A stretch of 64,000 nt of DNA from Paraburkholderia ginsengisoli NBRC 100965 (lineage in GTDB: Bacteria > Pseudomonadota > Gammaproteobacteria > Burkholderiales > Burkholderiaceae): assembly GCF_000739735.1 (NCBI RefSeq), contig NZ_BBJF01000025.1, positions 21,601 to 85,600 on the forward strand, given 5' to 3'. Both the position numbers and the translations under genes were made by a program. The notes under the pieces are model-generated. The model was not told the origin of the DNA. It searched no databases and saw nothing but the letters and a program-made list of their open reading frames with translations. Positions 43,126 through 51,166 of this stretch are shown here, in pieces. How positions within the stretch are numbered: the first letter of the stretch is position 1; each line of letters starts with the position of its first letter.

Positions 43126-43446
43126 ATGAAAACTTTCCTGCTGTATGTGGTGACCGCCGTGGCCGAGATTCTCGGCTGCTATTTGCCGTGGCGATGGCTG
43201 AAGGAGGGCGGCTCCGTGTGGCTGCTATTGCCCGCCGCACTGAGCCTCGCGCTGTTCGCATGGCTGCTGACTTTGCACGGCACCGCCGCGGGTCGCGTGT
43301 ATGCGGCTTACGGCGGGGTGTACGTGGCGGTGGCGATTGCGTGGCTGTGGTGCGTCGACAAGGTGCGGCCCACGTTGTGGGACGCAGCCGGCGTGGCATT
43401 GACACTGGTGGGCATGGCGGTCATCGCGTTCCAGCCGCGCGTTTAG
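43126..43446 (+). CDS. ynfA: YnfA-family small membrane protein
   Basis: The 106-residue protein has four hydrophobic helices and the YnfA pattern FLLYVVTAVAEILGCYLPWR, RVYAAYGGVYVAVAIAWLW and DAAGVALTLVGMAVIAFQPR. It belongs to the UPF0060 family, related in size and fold to small multidrug-resistance transporters; its transport function is not settled. A UUCG hairpin lies in its leader. It converges with the DUF1993 gene. Confidence 0.92.
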   Translation: MKTFLLYVVTAVAEILGCYLPWRWLKEGGSVWLLLPAALSLALFAWLLTLHGTAAGRVYAAYGGVYVAVAIAWLWCVDKVRPTLWDAAGVALTLVGMAVIAFQPRV

Positions 43447-43454
43447 CCAGCGTT

Positions 43455-43495
43455 CAGGGATCGCGCTGCAGGGCTCGCACGCATCGCGATCCCTG
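43455..43495. terminator. Inverted repeat between convergent genes
   Basis: CAGGGATCGCG (43455-43465) and CGCGATCCCTG (43485-43495) are perfect 11-bp inverted repeats with a 19-base spacer. They lie between the ynfA and DUF1993 stop codons and probably act as a two-way transcription end. Confidence 0.6.
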
Positions 43496-43507
43496 CACGC
43501 CCATTCG

Positions 43508-44017
43508 TTACTTGATGCCGCCCAGATAGTCGAGCTTGCCGAGTTCGACGCCGTTGTGACGCAGAATGTCGTACGCGGTCGTGACGTGGAAATAGAAGTT
43601 CGGCAGCACGAAACCCAGCAGATACGACAGCCCCGTGAACTCGATCGGACCCGTGCGCATTTTCAGCGTGATGGCGCGCTCTTCCGAGCCGTCGATCTGC
43701 GCCGCATTGAATTCCTTCAGATAATCGATCGTCTTTTGAAGGCGGGCCTGCAGTTCGTCGAAGGTCTGTTCGACGTCTTCGAATTTCGGCGCTTCGACGC
43801 CGGCCAGACGCGCGGCGCAGCCCTTGGCGGTGTCGCTCGCGATATAGACCTGGCGCGTGAGCGGCAGCATGTCCGGCGCGAGCCGGCCATTCGTGAACAC
43901 CGTGGGTTCGATCTGCTTCTCGGCGGCATGCGCTTCGGCTTTGCCCAGGATGGCTTGCAGGTTCGTCAGGCCGCGAATCAGCACGGGCAGGGATGCTTGA
44001 TACATCGAAATTGACAT
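43508..44017 (-). CDS. DUF1993 family protein
   Basis: ATG 44017 gives 169 residues with the DUF1993 pattern: MSISMYQASLPVLIRGLTNL, LPLTRQVYIASDTAKGCAAR, IDYLKEFNAAQIDGSEERAI and LPNFYFHVTTAYDILRHNGV. The family is related to DinB-like four-helix bundles; the conserved His in FYFHVTTAYDILRH may bind a metal. The frame stays open upstream but without conserved sequence. Function is unknown. Confidence 0.88.
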   Translation of the reverse strand: MSISMYQASLPVLIRGLTNLQAILGKAEAHAAEKQIEPTVFTNGRLAPDMLPLTRQVYIASDTAKGCAARLAGVEAPKFEDVEQTFDELQARLQKTIDYLKEFNAAQIDGSEERAITLKMRTGPIEFTGLSYLLGFVLPNFYFHVTTAYDILRHNGVELGKLDYLGGIK

Positions 44018-44342
44018 GGGGTTCCTCTGATTCTTCGATCGTGCGCGCCCGGCGCGCGAGGCGATGTAACGGCTGGATTGCCGCTGCAGCATCATAGCGC
44101 GAGCGCCGCCAGATGCGCATTGATGCAACGCCGGGTTAGCCATTCGGATAACTGCCGCATGCGCCGGAACTGTGTTCGAATGCTCGGGTCGGACGATGTG
44201 ACGAAACCCTTGAAACAGCAACCTGCGGGTGTCCGTCATGCAGTCGGGCAATGCAGGCGCGCGACGTGCTCGCGGTCCATCGGGGTCCATCCTGGGTCCA
44301 TTGGGTGGTCCGCGCCGTCACGCTAACAGGAGAGTCGACACC
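44018..44342. other. Divergent intergenic region, no gene seen
   Basis: This 325-base stretch separates the DUF1993 and S53 peptidase starts. Frames running through it are extensions of shadows. AGGAGA for the peptidase lies at its right end. It should hold both promoters. Confidence 0.45.
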
Positions 44343-45908
44343 ATGGTCAACAAGCACCCGTTGCCGGGCAGCGAGCGAAAGGAAGAACTGGGTTCGAAGG
44401 TAGTTGGGCAATGCGATCCGGAGGAGCGGATCGAGGTTTTCGTGATGCTGCGCCGTCGGCAGCAGGCGCAGTTCGATGCGCTGATGAGCCGTATCGAAGC
44501 CGGCGACCCCGGCGTCAAACCGTTGTCGCGCGAGGCGCTCGCCAAAGATTACGGCGCCGCGCCGGACGACATCGCCAAGGTCAAGGCGTTCGCCGCCGCG
44601 CACGGCTTGACGGTGGTGCGCGAGGATCCGGCGGCGCGCTCGGTTCTGCTGAGCGGCACGATCGCGCAATTCCAGAGCGCGTTCGAGGTCAAGCTGGAAA
44701 CGTATCAGCATCACACGGCCTCGGCCGGCCAGTTTCGCGGACGCACCGGCGCGATCACCGTGCCGGACGATCTGCACGGCGTGGTGGAAGCCGTGCTCGG
44801 GCTCGACAACCGGCCGCAGGCCCGGCCGCACTTTCGCATCCGGCCGCCGTTCGTGCCGGCCAAAGCGCATCAGGCGTCCTTCACGCCGCCGCAACTGGCG
44901 TCGCTCTACCAGTTTCCGCAAGGCGATGGCAGCGGGCAGTGCGTCGGCATCATCGAACTCGGCGGCGGCTATAACACCGCCGATCTGAAGTCCTATTTCG
45001 GGAGTCTCGGCGTCGCTTCGCCGACGGTGAAAGCGGTCGGTGTGGATCAAGGCGGCAATCATCCGAGCGGCGACCCGAACGGGCCGGACGGCGAGGTGAC
45101 GCTCGACATCGAGATCGTCGGCGCGATCGTGCCGGGCGCGACCATCGCCGTGTATTTCACGCAGAACAGCGATGCGGGCTTCATCGACGCGGTCAGCCGC
45201 GCGGTGCACGACACGGCGAACAAGCCGTCGGTGATCTCGATCAGTTGGGGCGGCCCGGAGTCGATCTGGACCAGCCAGTCGATGAAGGCGTTCAACAGCG
45301 TGTTGCAGACCGCGGCGGCGCTCGGCGTGACGGTCTGCGCGGCGTCGGGCGATAGCGGTTCCAGCGACGGCTCGGGCAGCGGCGACCAGGTCGATTTCCC
45401 GGCGTCGAGTCCCTATGTGCTGGCCTGCGGCGGCACGAGTCTCACCGCGTCCGGCACGTCGATCTCGCACGAGGTGGTGTGGAACGACGGTGAGCAGGGC
45501 GGCGCGGGCGGTGGCGGCGTGAGCCAGGCCTTTCCGGTGCCGGTGTGGCAGAAGGGATTGTCGGCGAAATCGTCGGGCGGCGGCACGAAGCCGCTCGGCG
45601 GGCGCGGTGTGCCGGATGTGGCAGGCGATGCGTCGCCGATCACCGGCTACAGCGTGTTGATCGACGGCACGCAGACGGTGGTCGGCGGCACCAGCGCGGT
45701 CGCGCCGCTGTGGGCGGCGCTGATTGCGCGGATCAACGCGGCGAAAGGGCAGCCGGCCGGCTTCGTCAACCCGAAGCTGTACAAGGCGCCGGGCGCGTGC
45801 AACGACATCACGCAAGGCAACAACGGCAGCTTCGCGGCCGCCACGGGTTGGGATGCCTGCACGGGGCTCGGCAGTCCCAATGGTCAGAAGGTGGCCGCCG
45901 CACTATAG
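44343..45908 (+). CDS. S53 family (sedolisin/kumamolisin-like) serine peptidase
   Basis: The 521-residue protein has an N-terminal pro-domain (about residues 1-165) and a catalytic domain. DGEVTLDIEIVGAIVPGA carries the Glu and Asp of the Ser-Glu-Asp triad, ISISWGGPES the oxyanion region, and VGGTSAVAPLWAALIARI the catalytic Ser. The end, GWDACTGLGSPNG, is typical. These enzymes work at low pH after removing their own pro-domain. The start MVNKHPLPGSER, behind AGGAGA, shows no signal peptide, as in kumamolisin, so export would need a non-classical route. An S10 peptidase gene follows on the same strand. Confidence 0.92.
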   Translation: MVNKHPLPGSERKEELGSKVVGQCDPEERIEVFVMLRRRQQAQFDALMSRIEAGDPGVKPLSREALAKDYGAAPDDIAKVKAFAAAHGLTVVREDPAARSVLLSGTIAQFQSAFEVKLETYQHHTASAGQFRGRTGAITVPDDLHGVVEAVLGLDNRPQARPHFRIRPPFVPAKAHQASFTPPQLASLYQFPQGDGSGQCVGIIELGGGYNTADLKSYFGSLGVASPTVKAVGVDQGGNHPSGDPNGPDGEVTLDIEIVGAIVPGATIAVYFTQNSDAGFIDAVSRAVHDTANKPSVISISWGGPESIWTSQSMKAFNSVLQTAAALGVTVCAASGDSGSSDGSGSGDQVDFPASSPYVLACGGTSLTASGTSISHEVVWNDGEQGGAGGGGVSQAFPVPVWQKGLSAKSSGGGTKPLGGRGVPDVAGDASPITGYSVLIDGTQTVVGGTSAVAPLWAALIARINAAKGQPAGFVNPKLYKAPGACNDITQGNNGSFAAATGWDACTGLGSPNGQKVAAAL

Positions 45909-46065
45909 TCTGCAAGTCGCGCCCCTTGCGCCGTCCCTACGTCCTTCCTTACGGCAGGTTCGCCAGGTAAGTCAGGTCCGTGGGGATGGCCGAAGCAGGC
46001 TTTGCTGGAGGGCGCCTCGATGACGCCCTCTTCAGGCGACCGAACCAGGTGCCATTGCAGCAAGC

Positions 46066-46085
46066 CCCGAAGGCAAGCCTTCGGG
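46066..46085. other. 20-bp palindrome between the two peptidase genes
   Basis: CCCGAAGGC and its exact complement GCCTTCGGG flank AA. A weaker 7-bp hairpin (GAGGGCG...CGCCCTC, 46008-46030) lies just before. Together they could end the S53 transcript or bind a regulator of the S10 gene, whose start is 41 bases downstream. Confidence 0.45.
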
Positions 46086-46126
46086 TACGACGTACTTACA
46101 GGCGTGAACGAACCCATGGAGCGATC

Positions 46127-47788
46127 ATGACGAACCCAGAGTCAGCTTCCGTTAGTCCGCAGTCGCCGCACAACTCTCAAGCCGCAGCCGCCTCGGCCGC
46201 CGTCGCGCATAAGGCCGGCGATCACCCGTTCTTCGATCCGGTCGCCTATGGCAACGGGCCGGACGACTCCGTCACCGAAGTCGCGGAAACCGCGGCGGTC
46301 ACGCATCATTCGGTGACGATCGGCGGCCGCAAGATCAACTACACGGCGACGGCGGGTCATCTGGTGATCGTCGACCCGAGCAGTTCGCAGCCGGAAGCCC
46401 GGATGTTCTATGTCGCGTTCACGCAGGACCATCAGAAGGAAGAGGCGCGTCCGCTGACCTTTTTCTACAACGGCGGCCCGGGGTCGTCGTCCGTGTTCGT
46501 GCTGTTGGGCTCGTTCGCGCCGCGCCGCATCAAGACGTCGATGCCAGGTTTCACGCCGCCCGCGCCGTACTCGATGGAGGACAACCCGGACAGCCTGCTG
46601 GACCGCAGCGACCTGGTGTTCATCAACCCGGTCGGCACCGGCTACTCGGCGGCGATCGCGCCGAAGAAGAACCGCGACTTCTGGGGCGTCGACCAGGACG
46701 CCGACTCGATCAAGCAGTTCATCAAGCGTTTTCTCACGAAGAACAATCGCTGGAATTCACCGAAGTACCTGTTCGGCGAGTCGTATGGCACCGCGCGCAG
46801 TTGCGTGCTCGCGTACCGCTTGCACGAAGACGGCGTGGATCTGAACGGCATCACGCTGCAGTCGTCGATTCTCGATTACACGCAATCCGGCAATCCGGTC
46901 GGCACATTGCCGACGGCCGCCGCGGACGCGTGGTACCACAAGAAGCTCGGCCTCGCGCCGCGGCCGACCGATCTCGGCGCGTTCGCCGAGGAGGTCGCGC
47001 AATTCGCACGGACCGATTACCTGGCGGCCTTGCGCAAGTTTCCGACCACCGACTCGGCAACCGTCGAGAAACTGAGCGAGTACACCGGCATCGACAAAAC
47101 GACGCTGCTCGCATGGAGCCTCGATATCGCCGCGTACGACAGCCGCGGCAATTCGCTGTTCCTGACCACGCTGCTGAAATCGAAGGGCCTCGCGCTCGGC
47201 GAGTACGACGGACGCGTGACGGCGATCGGCACGGGCATCGCCGGCAAGATCGATCCGAACTCGGGCGGCAACGATCCGACCATGACGGCGGTCACCGGCG
47301 TCTATACGACGATGTGGAACGTGTATCTGAACGAGCAGTTGAAGTACACGTCGAACTCGTCGTTCACCGATCTGAACGATCAGGCATTCAAGTACTGGGA
47401 TTTCGGCCACATCGATCCAACCGGCGCGCAGAAGGGACTCGATGCGCAGGGCAACATCATCCTGTACACGGCCGGCGACCTTGCCGCAGTGATGGCGCTC
47501 AATCCGGATCTGAAGGTGCTGTCGGCGAACGGCTTCTACGATTACGTGACGCCGTTCTATCAGACCGTGCTCGATCTGCAGCAGATGCCGCTGCTCAGCC
47601 AGCAGGTGCGGCAGAACCTGTCCGCGCGGTTTTATCCGTCGGGGCACATGATCTATCTCGACGGCGATTCGCGCACTGCGCTGAAGGCGGACCTCGCGCA
47701 GATGTATGACTCGACCGTATCCAACGAGCCCGCGCTTGGCCGCATTCGCGCTTTGCAGGCGCGGGTGGCGAAGCCGTCAGCGGGCTGA
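46127..47788 (+). CDS. S10 family serine carboxypeptidase-like protein
   Basis: ATG 46127 behind GGAG gives 553 residues. The S10 elements are all visible: oxyanion-hole FFYNGGPGSSSVFVLLGSFA near residue 112, catalytic Ser in LFGESYGTARSCVLAYRL near 220, catalytic Asp region in NGFYDYVTPFYQTV near 468, and catalytic His in FYPSGHMIYLDGDSR near 508. Carboxypeptidases of this family release C-terminal residues at acid pH. There is no signal peptide. With the S53 peptidase upstream it could form an acid-active protein-degrading pair (endopeptidase then carboxypeptidase). Confidence 0.9.
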   Translation: MTNPESASVSPQSPHNSQAAAASAAVAHKAGDHPFFDPVAYGNGPDDSVTEVAETAAVTHHSVTIGGRKINYTATAGHLVIVDPSSSQPEARMFYVAFTQDHQKEEARPLTFFYNGGPGSSSVFVLLGSFAPRRIKTSMPGFTPPAPYSMEDNPDSLLDRSDLVFINPVGTGYSAAIAPKKNRDFWGVDQDADSIKQFIKRFLTKNNRWNSPKYLFGESYGTARSCVLAYRLHEDGVDLNGITLQSSILDYTQSGNPVGTLPTAAADAWYHKKLGLAPRPTDLGAFAEEVAQFARTDYLAALRKFPTTDSATVEKLSEYTGIDKTTLLAWSLDIAAYDSRGNSLFLTTLLKSKGLALGEYDGRVTAIGTGIAGKIDPNSGGNDPTMTAVTGVYTTMWNVYLNEQLKYTSNSSFTDLNDQAFKYWDFGHIDPTGAQKGLDAQGNIILYTAGDLAAVMALNPDLKVLSANGFYDYVTPFYQTVLDLQQMPLLSQQVRQNLSARFYPSGHMIYLDGDSRTALKADLAQMYDSTVSNEPALGRIRALQARVAKPSAG

Positions 47789-48130
47789 GTATCGCGCGTT
47801 GGAGACGAGGCTGCGTGAGACGGCCAATGCGGGATGAGCGGGGCGAGGGGGGCGTTGTTCGCGGATGTCGGTGAGGGCAAAGCCAACGACGCCAACTGCT
47901 CCCTCACCCTTGCGCCAACAACCCCCTGCGCGCCCCCGCCACACGCTTCTCGCGCGGTGCCGCTTTTGTACGTATGTATATTGAATGTGTTTTAATTGAC
48001 CTGCGAATTGAACTATTGCGCGCCGCAGCCGGTGCGCCGACGAATGAACGCAGGCATTGCACACACGCGTTTCACCCACTTTTCCAGCGACCCGACCCGC
48101 AGTGCGTACGACGCGAAGCCGGTCGCACGC
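47789..48130. other. Intergenic region, AT-rich in its middle
   Basis: An 8-bp inverted repeat (GGTGAGGG at 47870-47877, CCCTCACC at 47901-47908) may help end the peptidase transcript. The AT-rich stretch about 47965-48010 is the probable promoter of the next gene. No other gene is visible. Confidence 0.45.
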
Positions 48131-48697
48131 ATGGTCGAGCGCCGCGTCGCGCGTGTCGTTCGCACACCGCGGCGCGCGCTCCTGCTGAGCCTCGCCGCGA
48201 TGCTTGCGCTGTGTGTCGCGGATGCGCACGCGCAAGATAGCGGCATGCTCGACGAACGTGTCACGCAGCAATCGATAGGCGAAACGATTTGCCGCCCCGG
48301 CTATGCGGACGCCGTGGCGCCGCCGTTCGACGAATGGATGACGCAGAAGGATCAGATGCTCGCCGAGCGCGGTATCGATACCGGTGATGGTGCGGCCTTC
48401 GCGCTCGACCGGCGGGTGCCGCTGATCCTCGGCGGTTCGCCCGATGCGCCTGCCAACCTCGATCTGCTGCCCTGGGCGGGCCGCGAAGGCGAGCGCCGCA
48501 AGGCGCGCGCGGCGGTCATGCTCAAGCGCTGCGTCTGCGAAGGCAAGCTGAGTCTGGCGCAGGCGCAAGCCACGATCCTCGGCAAGTGGTCGGCGATTTA
48601 TTCCGGCTTCGGCCAGACGTCCTGCGACGTCAGCGGCCTCGATGTCGTCGCTGGCGACAACGACGGGCGCGGCGCCGAACGCGACGGCGCGCGTTAA
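48131..48697 (+). CDS. Exported HNH-endonuclease-like protein with altered active-site motif
   Basis: ATG 48131 gives 188 residues with a good signal peptide (charged MVERRVARVVRTPRRA, then LLLSLAAMLALCV, cleavage after AHA); ATG 48044 would add 29 residues. The mature protein follows a family of small HNH-like proteins that read ICxxGY, then ELDHLIPLELGG and a C-terminal VCxGxLxLxxAQ. Here the order is kept (ETICRPGYADAV, LDRRVPLILGGSPDAPANLD, CVCEGKLSLAQAQATILGKW) but the metal-binding DH is DR. The fold is probably retained and nuclease activity probably lost. Confidence 0.6.
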   Translation: MVERRVARVVRTPRRALLLSLAAMLALCVADAHAQDSGMLDERVTQQSIGETICRPGYADAVAPPFDEWMTQKDQMLAERGIDTGDGAAFALDRRVPLILGGSPDAPANLDLLPWAGREGERRKARAAVMLKRCVCEGKLSLAQAQATILGKWSAIYSGFGQTSCDVSGLDVVAGDNDGRGAERDGAR

Positions 48698-48803
48698 GGC
48701 GAGCCGTTCGCGGCCGTGACGTGCCGGTCGTTCGTTCACCCTATTCAGGCGCGCTGCTGTTTCGCTCGCAGCGTGCCGCCTTCATTTTTTTCGGAGAGTC
48801 ACC

Positions 48804-49154
48804 ATGACCCATTCACGTGTTGCCGCAGTGGCGTTCACTTTCGGCTGCCTGCTCGGCAGTACTGCCGCGCTCGCCGCCGATCCGATCCGCTGCGGCCAGG
48901 CCGACGCATTGCAGATTCGCGGCGATGTGCCCGCGGCCATCAGCTTCGACGTGTACCGGCAACTGCGGCCGTTGAACGCGCAGCGCATCGCATTGTTCCA
49001 GGCGGCCGGCGAAGTGAGGCATCTGCCCGACGGCCTGCCGGTGTGTCAGATCGCCGACGACGGCGTCGACGATCCGTCCGCGGTACTGGTTCAACTCCCG
49101 CAGGGCAAGAATGCGTGGTGGGTGAGCGCGGCCGAGGTGCAAGCGCTGGACTGA
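48804..49154 (+). CDS. Small exported hypothetical protein
   Basis: The 116-residue protein starts behind GGAGAG. Its signal peptide is HSRVAAVAFTFGCLLGSTAA with cleavage after ALA near residue 25. The mature 90 residues (DPIRCGQADALQIRGDVPAA, GKNAWWVSAAEVQALD) contain two cysteines that could form a disulfide. No family is recognised. It follows the HNH-like gene on the same strand, 106 bases on. Confidence 0.75.
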   Translation: MTHSRVAAVAFTFGCLLGSTAALAADPIRCGQADALQIRGDVPAAISFDVYRQLRPLNAQRIALFQAAGEVRHLPDGLPVCQIADDGVDDPSAVLVQLPQGKNAWWVSAAEVQALD

Positions 49155-49428
49155 TCGCGCGATCTGCCCACTCTTTGGGCACGTCCCCGAGCAGGATGCC
49201 GTCGCGATGCGCGCAGCGGCCGCTTTTGCGACCGGCGTTGTGGCGCCGACGCATCCCGCGGACCTGCGCTGCGCCAAATGAGCAGATGTTTTACTTTTTC
49301 TCAGCCTGCTTATTCGGGTACAGTGCATTAACGGAGTTTTCAATCCGTTTTTCAATACCGTGTCGTGTCGTTTTGCTATTGCCCGTGGCTATCCTGATTT
49401 CAGGACGAAATTCGCCGAGGAGATTTAA

Positions 49429-49587
49429 ATGATTGCCTTCTATCTGTCATTGGTCGCTGTGGGCGCCGCCGGCGTCGTAGTGATCCGCGAAATCGCCGCC
49501 GCTCAGACGAAACAGCGCGCTGCGCTGCGCCCCGTGCGCATACGAAGCGTGGATCGACACACGGGTCGCCACTCGCGTCGAGGGTAG
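49429..49587 (+). CDS. Small single-helix membrane protein
   Basis: A 52-residue frame has a strong GAGGAGAT seven bases before its ATG. The product begins with one hydrophobic helix (MIAFYLSLVAVGAAGVVVIR) and continues as a basic cytoplasmic tail rich in Arg. It is followed five bases later by the RRM-like gene, so the two are probably translated from one mRNA. The strong ribosome site supports it being a real gene; function unknown. Confidence 0.6.
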   Translation: MIAFYLSLVAVGAAGVVVIREIAAAQTKQRAALRPVRIRSVDRHTGRHSRRG

Positions 49588-49592
49588 GCCGC

Positions 49593-49856
49593 ATGAATCT
49601 GATCGTGCGCAACATTGCGGAGTCGTGCAGCGAGCAGGAAGTGCGGGAGTTCCTCAAGCACGAGCTTGGGCACTATGCGAAAAACATCGAGGTGACCGAC
49701 GCCGGCAAACCCGGCGCGTACGCCACGGTCGAACTGGACGCGGACGTGCCCTACGTCGGCGACGTGATCGCGCGGCAGATTCACGGCAAGCAGTTGGGCG
49801 GCCAGACACTCGAAGCGAGCGCCGACCTGTTCTCCGACGAGCCGCCCGCGCAGTAA
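49593..49856 (+). CDS. RRM-like small RNA-binding protein
   Basis: The 87-residue protein has the RNA-recognition-motif layout: strand 1 NLIVRNIAESCSEQEVREFL (RNP2-like LIVRNI), then helix, KNIEVTDAGKPGAYATVEL (RNP1-like strand), and a second helix with ARQIHGKQLGGQTLEASADL. The aromatic residues of RNP1 are partly missing (AYATVEL). It may bind single-stranded RNA. It is preceded by a small membrane protein gene, which could tether it or be unrelated. Confidence 0.7.
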   Translation: MNLIVRNIAESCSEQEVREFLKHELGHYAKNIEVTDAGKPGAYATVELDADVPYVGDVIARQIHGKQLGGQTLEASADLFSDEPPAQ

Positions 49857-49964
49857 TGCTCCGTAGCTGGATTTTCCGGATGCGGCGCGCGGCAGGATCG
49901 CGCGCTCGTTAGCGGTTCACGCCGCTCACGCTCGGCCGTTTTCACGCCGCTCTTCTTCCCGCTT

Positions 49965-50777
49965 TTATTCACCGTCCGCCTGCACCGGCCAATCGAACGG
50001 CGTGTACGGCAACGCGCGCTTGTGCCGCGTCGCTTCGTGGAAACGCAGCACGATGTCACGCGCCGCATCGCTGATGGGCTTGCCCTCCAGGAAATCGTCG
50101 ATCGAGTCGTAGGGGATGCCGTAGGCGTCTTCATCGGGGCGCAGCGGCCGCAGCATTTCGAGGTCGGCGGTCGGCACCTTGTGCGCCAACGTCTCGGGTG
50201 CGCCAAGCGCCTTGGCTACCGCGCGCACGCGGCGCTTGTTCAAGCCGGTGAGCGGCAGCACGTCGGCGCCGCCGTCGCCGAACTTGGTGAAGAAGCCCAT
50301 CACCGATTCGGCCGCGTGGTCCGTGCCGATCACCACGCCGGCCCGCGCGCCGGCCACCGCGTATTGCGCAATCATGCGCTGACGCGCCTTGATATTGCCG
50401 TGCACGAAATCCTGATGCGCGTCGTCCTTGAATAACACGCCGCTGGCATCCAGCGCGGCGAGCATTGCATCGGCGGCGGGTTTGATGTCGATGGCGAGAT
50501 TTTCGTCGGCGCGAATGAAGCGCAATGCCTCCTGCGCATCGGCTTCATCTTTCTGTTCGCCGTAAGGCAAACGTATCGCAATGAATTGCGCATCGTAATG
50601 CTCGGCGCGCAATCGTTCGACCGCCAGTTGCGCGAGGCGCCCGGCCGTTGTCGAATCGACGCCGCCACTAATACCGAGCACATATGTTTTCAGGCCGCTG
50701 CTGCGCAGATAGTCCGCGAGAAAAGCGACCCGGCGCTCGATTTCGCGTGCTGCGTCAAACCCGGCGGCGACATGCAT
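49965..50777 (-). CDS. nadE: Ammonia-dependent NAD+ synthetase
   Basis: The 270-residue enzyme makes NAD+ from deamido-NAD+, ATP and ammonia. The ATP-pyrophosphatase loop LGISGGVDSTTAGRL is near residue 34. GNIKARQRMIAQYAVAG, VVIGTDHAAESVMGFFTKFG and VLPLTGLNKRRVRAVAKALG follow in the order seen in E. coli NadE. There is no glutaminase domain. Length is right for the ammonia-dependent type. It stands alone and converges with the RRM-like gene. Confidence 0.96.
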   Translation of the reverse strand: MHVAAGFDAAREIERRVAFLADYLRSSGLKTYVLGISGGVDSTTAGRLAQLAVERLRAEHYDAQFIAIRLPYGEQKDEADAQEALRFIRADENLAIDIKPAADAMLAALDASGVLFKDDAHQDFVHGNIKARQRMIAQYAVAGARAGVVIGTDHAAESVMGFFTKFGDGGADVLPLTGLNKRRVRAVAKALGAPETLAHKVPTADLEMLRPLRPDEDAYGIPYDSIDDFLEGKPISDAARDIVLRFHEATRHKRALPYTPFDWPVQADGE

Positions 50778-51166
50778 TTCCGCCGCGATGCTTGCCTAGC
50801 GGGCGATTGGGTCGGGTTGTGTCATGATGTGTCGAGCTCCTTGCGCGCTTACGCATTGTCAGCAATGAACGCTCGCGTGCCAATCAGATAAATGGCGAAC
50901 GGCGAGCGGGGTGGCCGCGGCACAGTTTCTGCTGCGACGAAAGACCAGTCGGTCGCGGGTTTTATCGCCGAATATTGGCTTTAAATCCCGTATTGCTACT
51001 CTTTTTAAACGCCATGTCGACTGTTAAAAAGCCCGGCTATTACGATGAATTGACAAATTGACGGTTTCTTTATCGACAGAACGCAATGCGCTGAGTAATA
51101 TCCTCGTTCCGAGCGCCGCATGAACCGGCGAGCAGTCAATAATAATCAGGTTTGCTCTAATACGCG
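50778..51166. other. Divergent intergenic region, AT-rich
   Basis: This 389-base stretch separates nadE (leftward) from the L,D-transpeptidase gene. From about 50960 to 51160 it is AT-rich and contains an 8-bp perfect inverted repeat (see 51001-51031) and TTGACA at 51049-51054, a possible -35. No gene is visible. Confidence 0.5.
51001..51031. promoter_or_regulatory. Inverted repeat in AT-rich promoter region
   Basis: CTTTTTAA (51001-51008) and TTAAAAAG (51024-51031) are perfect inverted repeats with a 15-base spacer, just upstream of a TTGACA hexamer. They may form an operator for the L,D-transpeptidase gene or for nadE. Confidence 0.4.
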
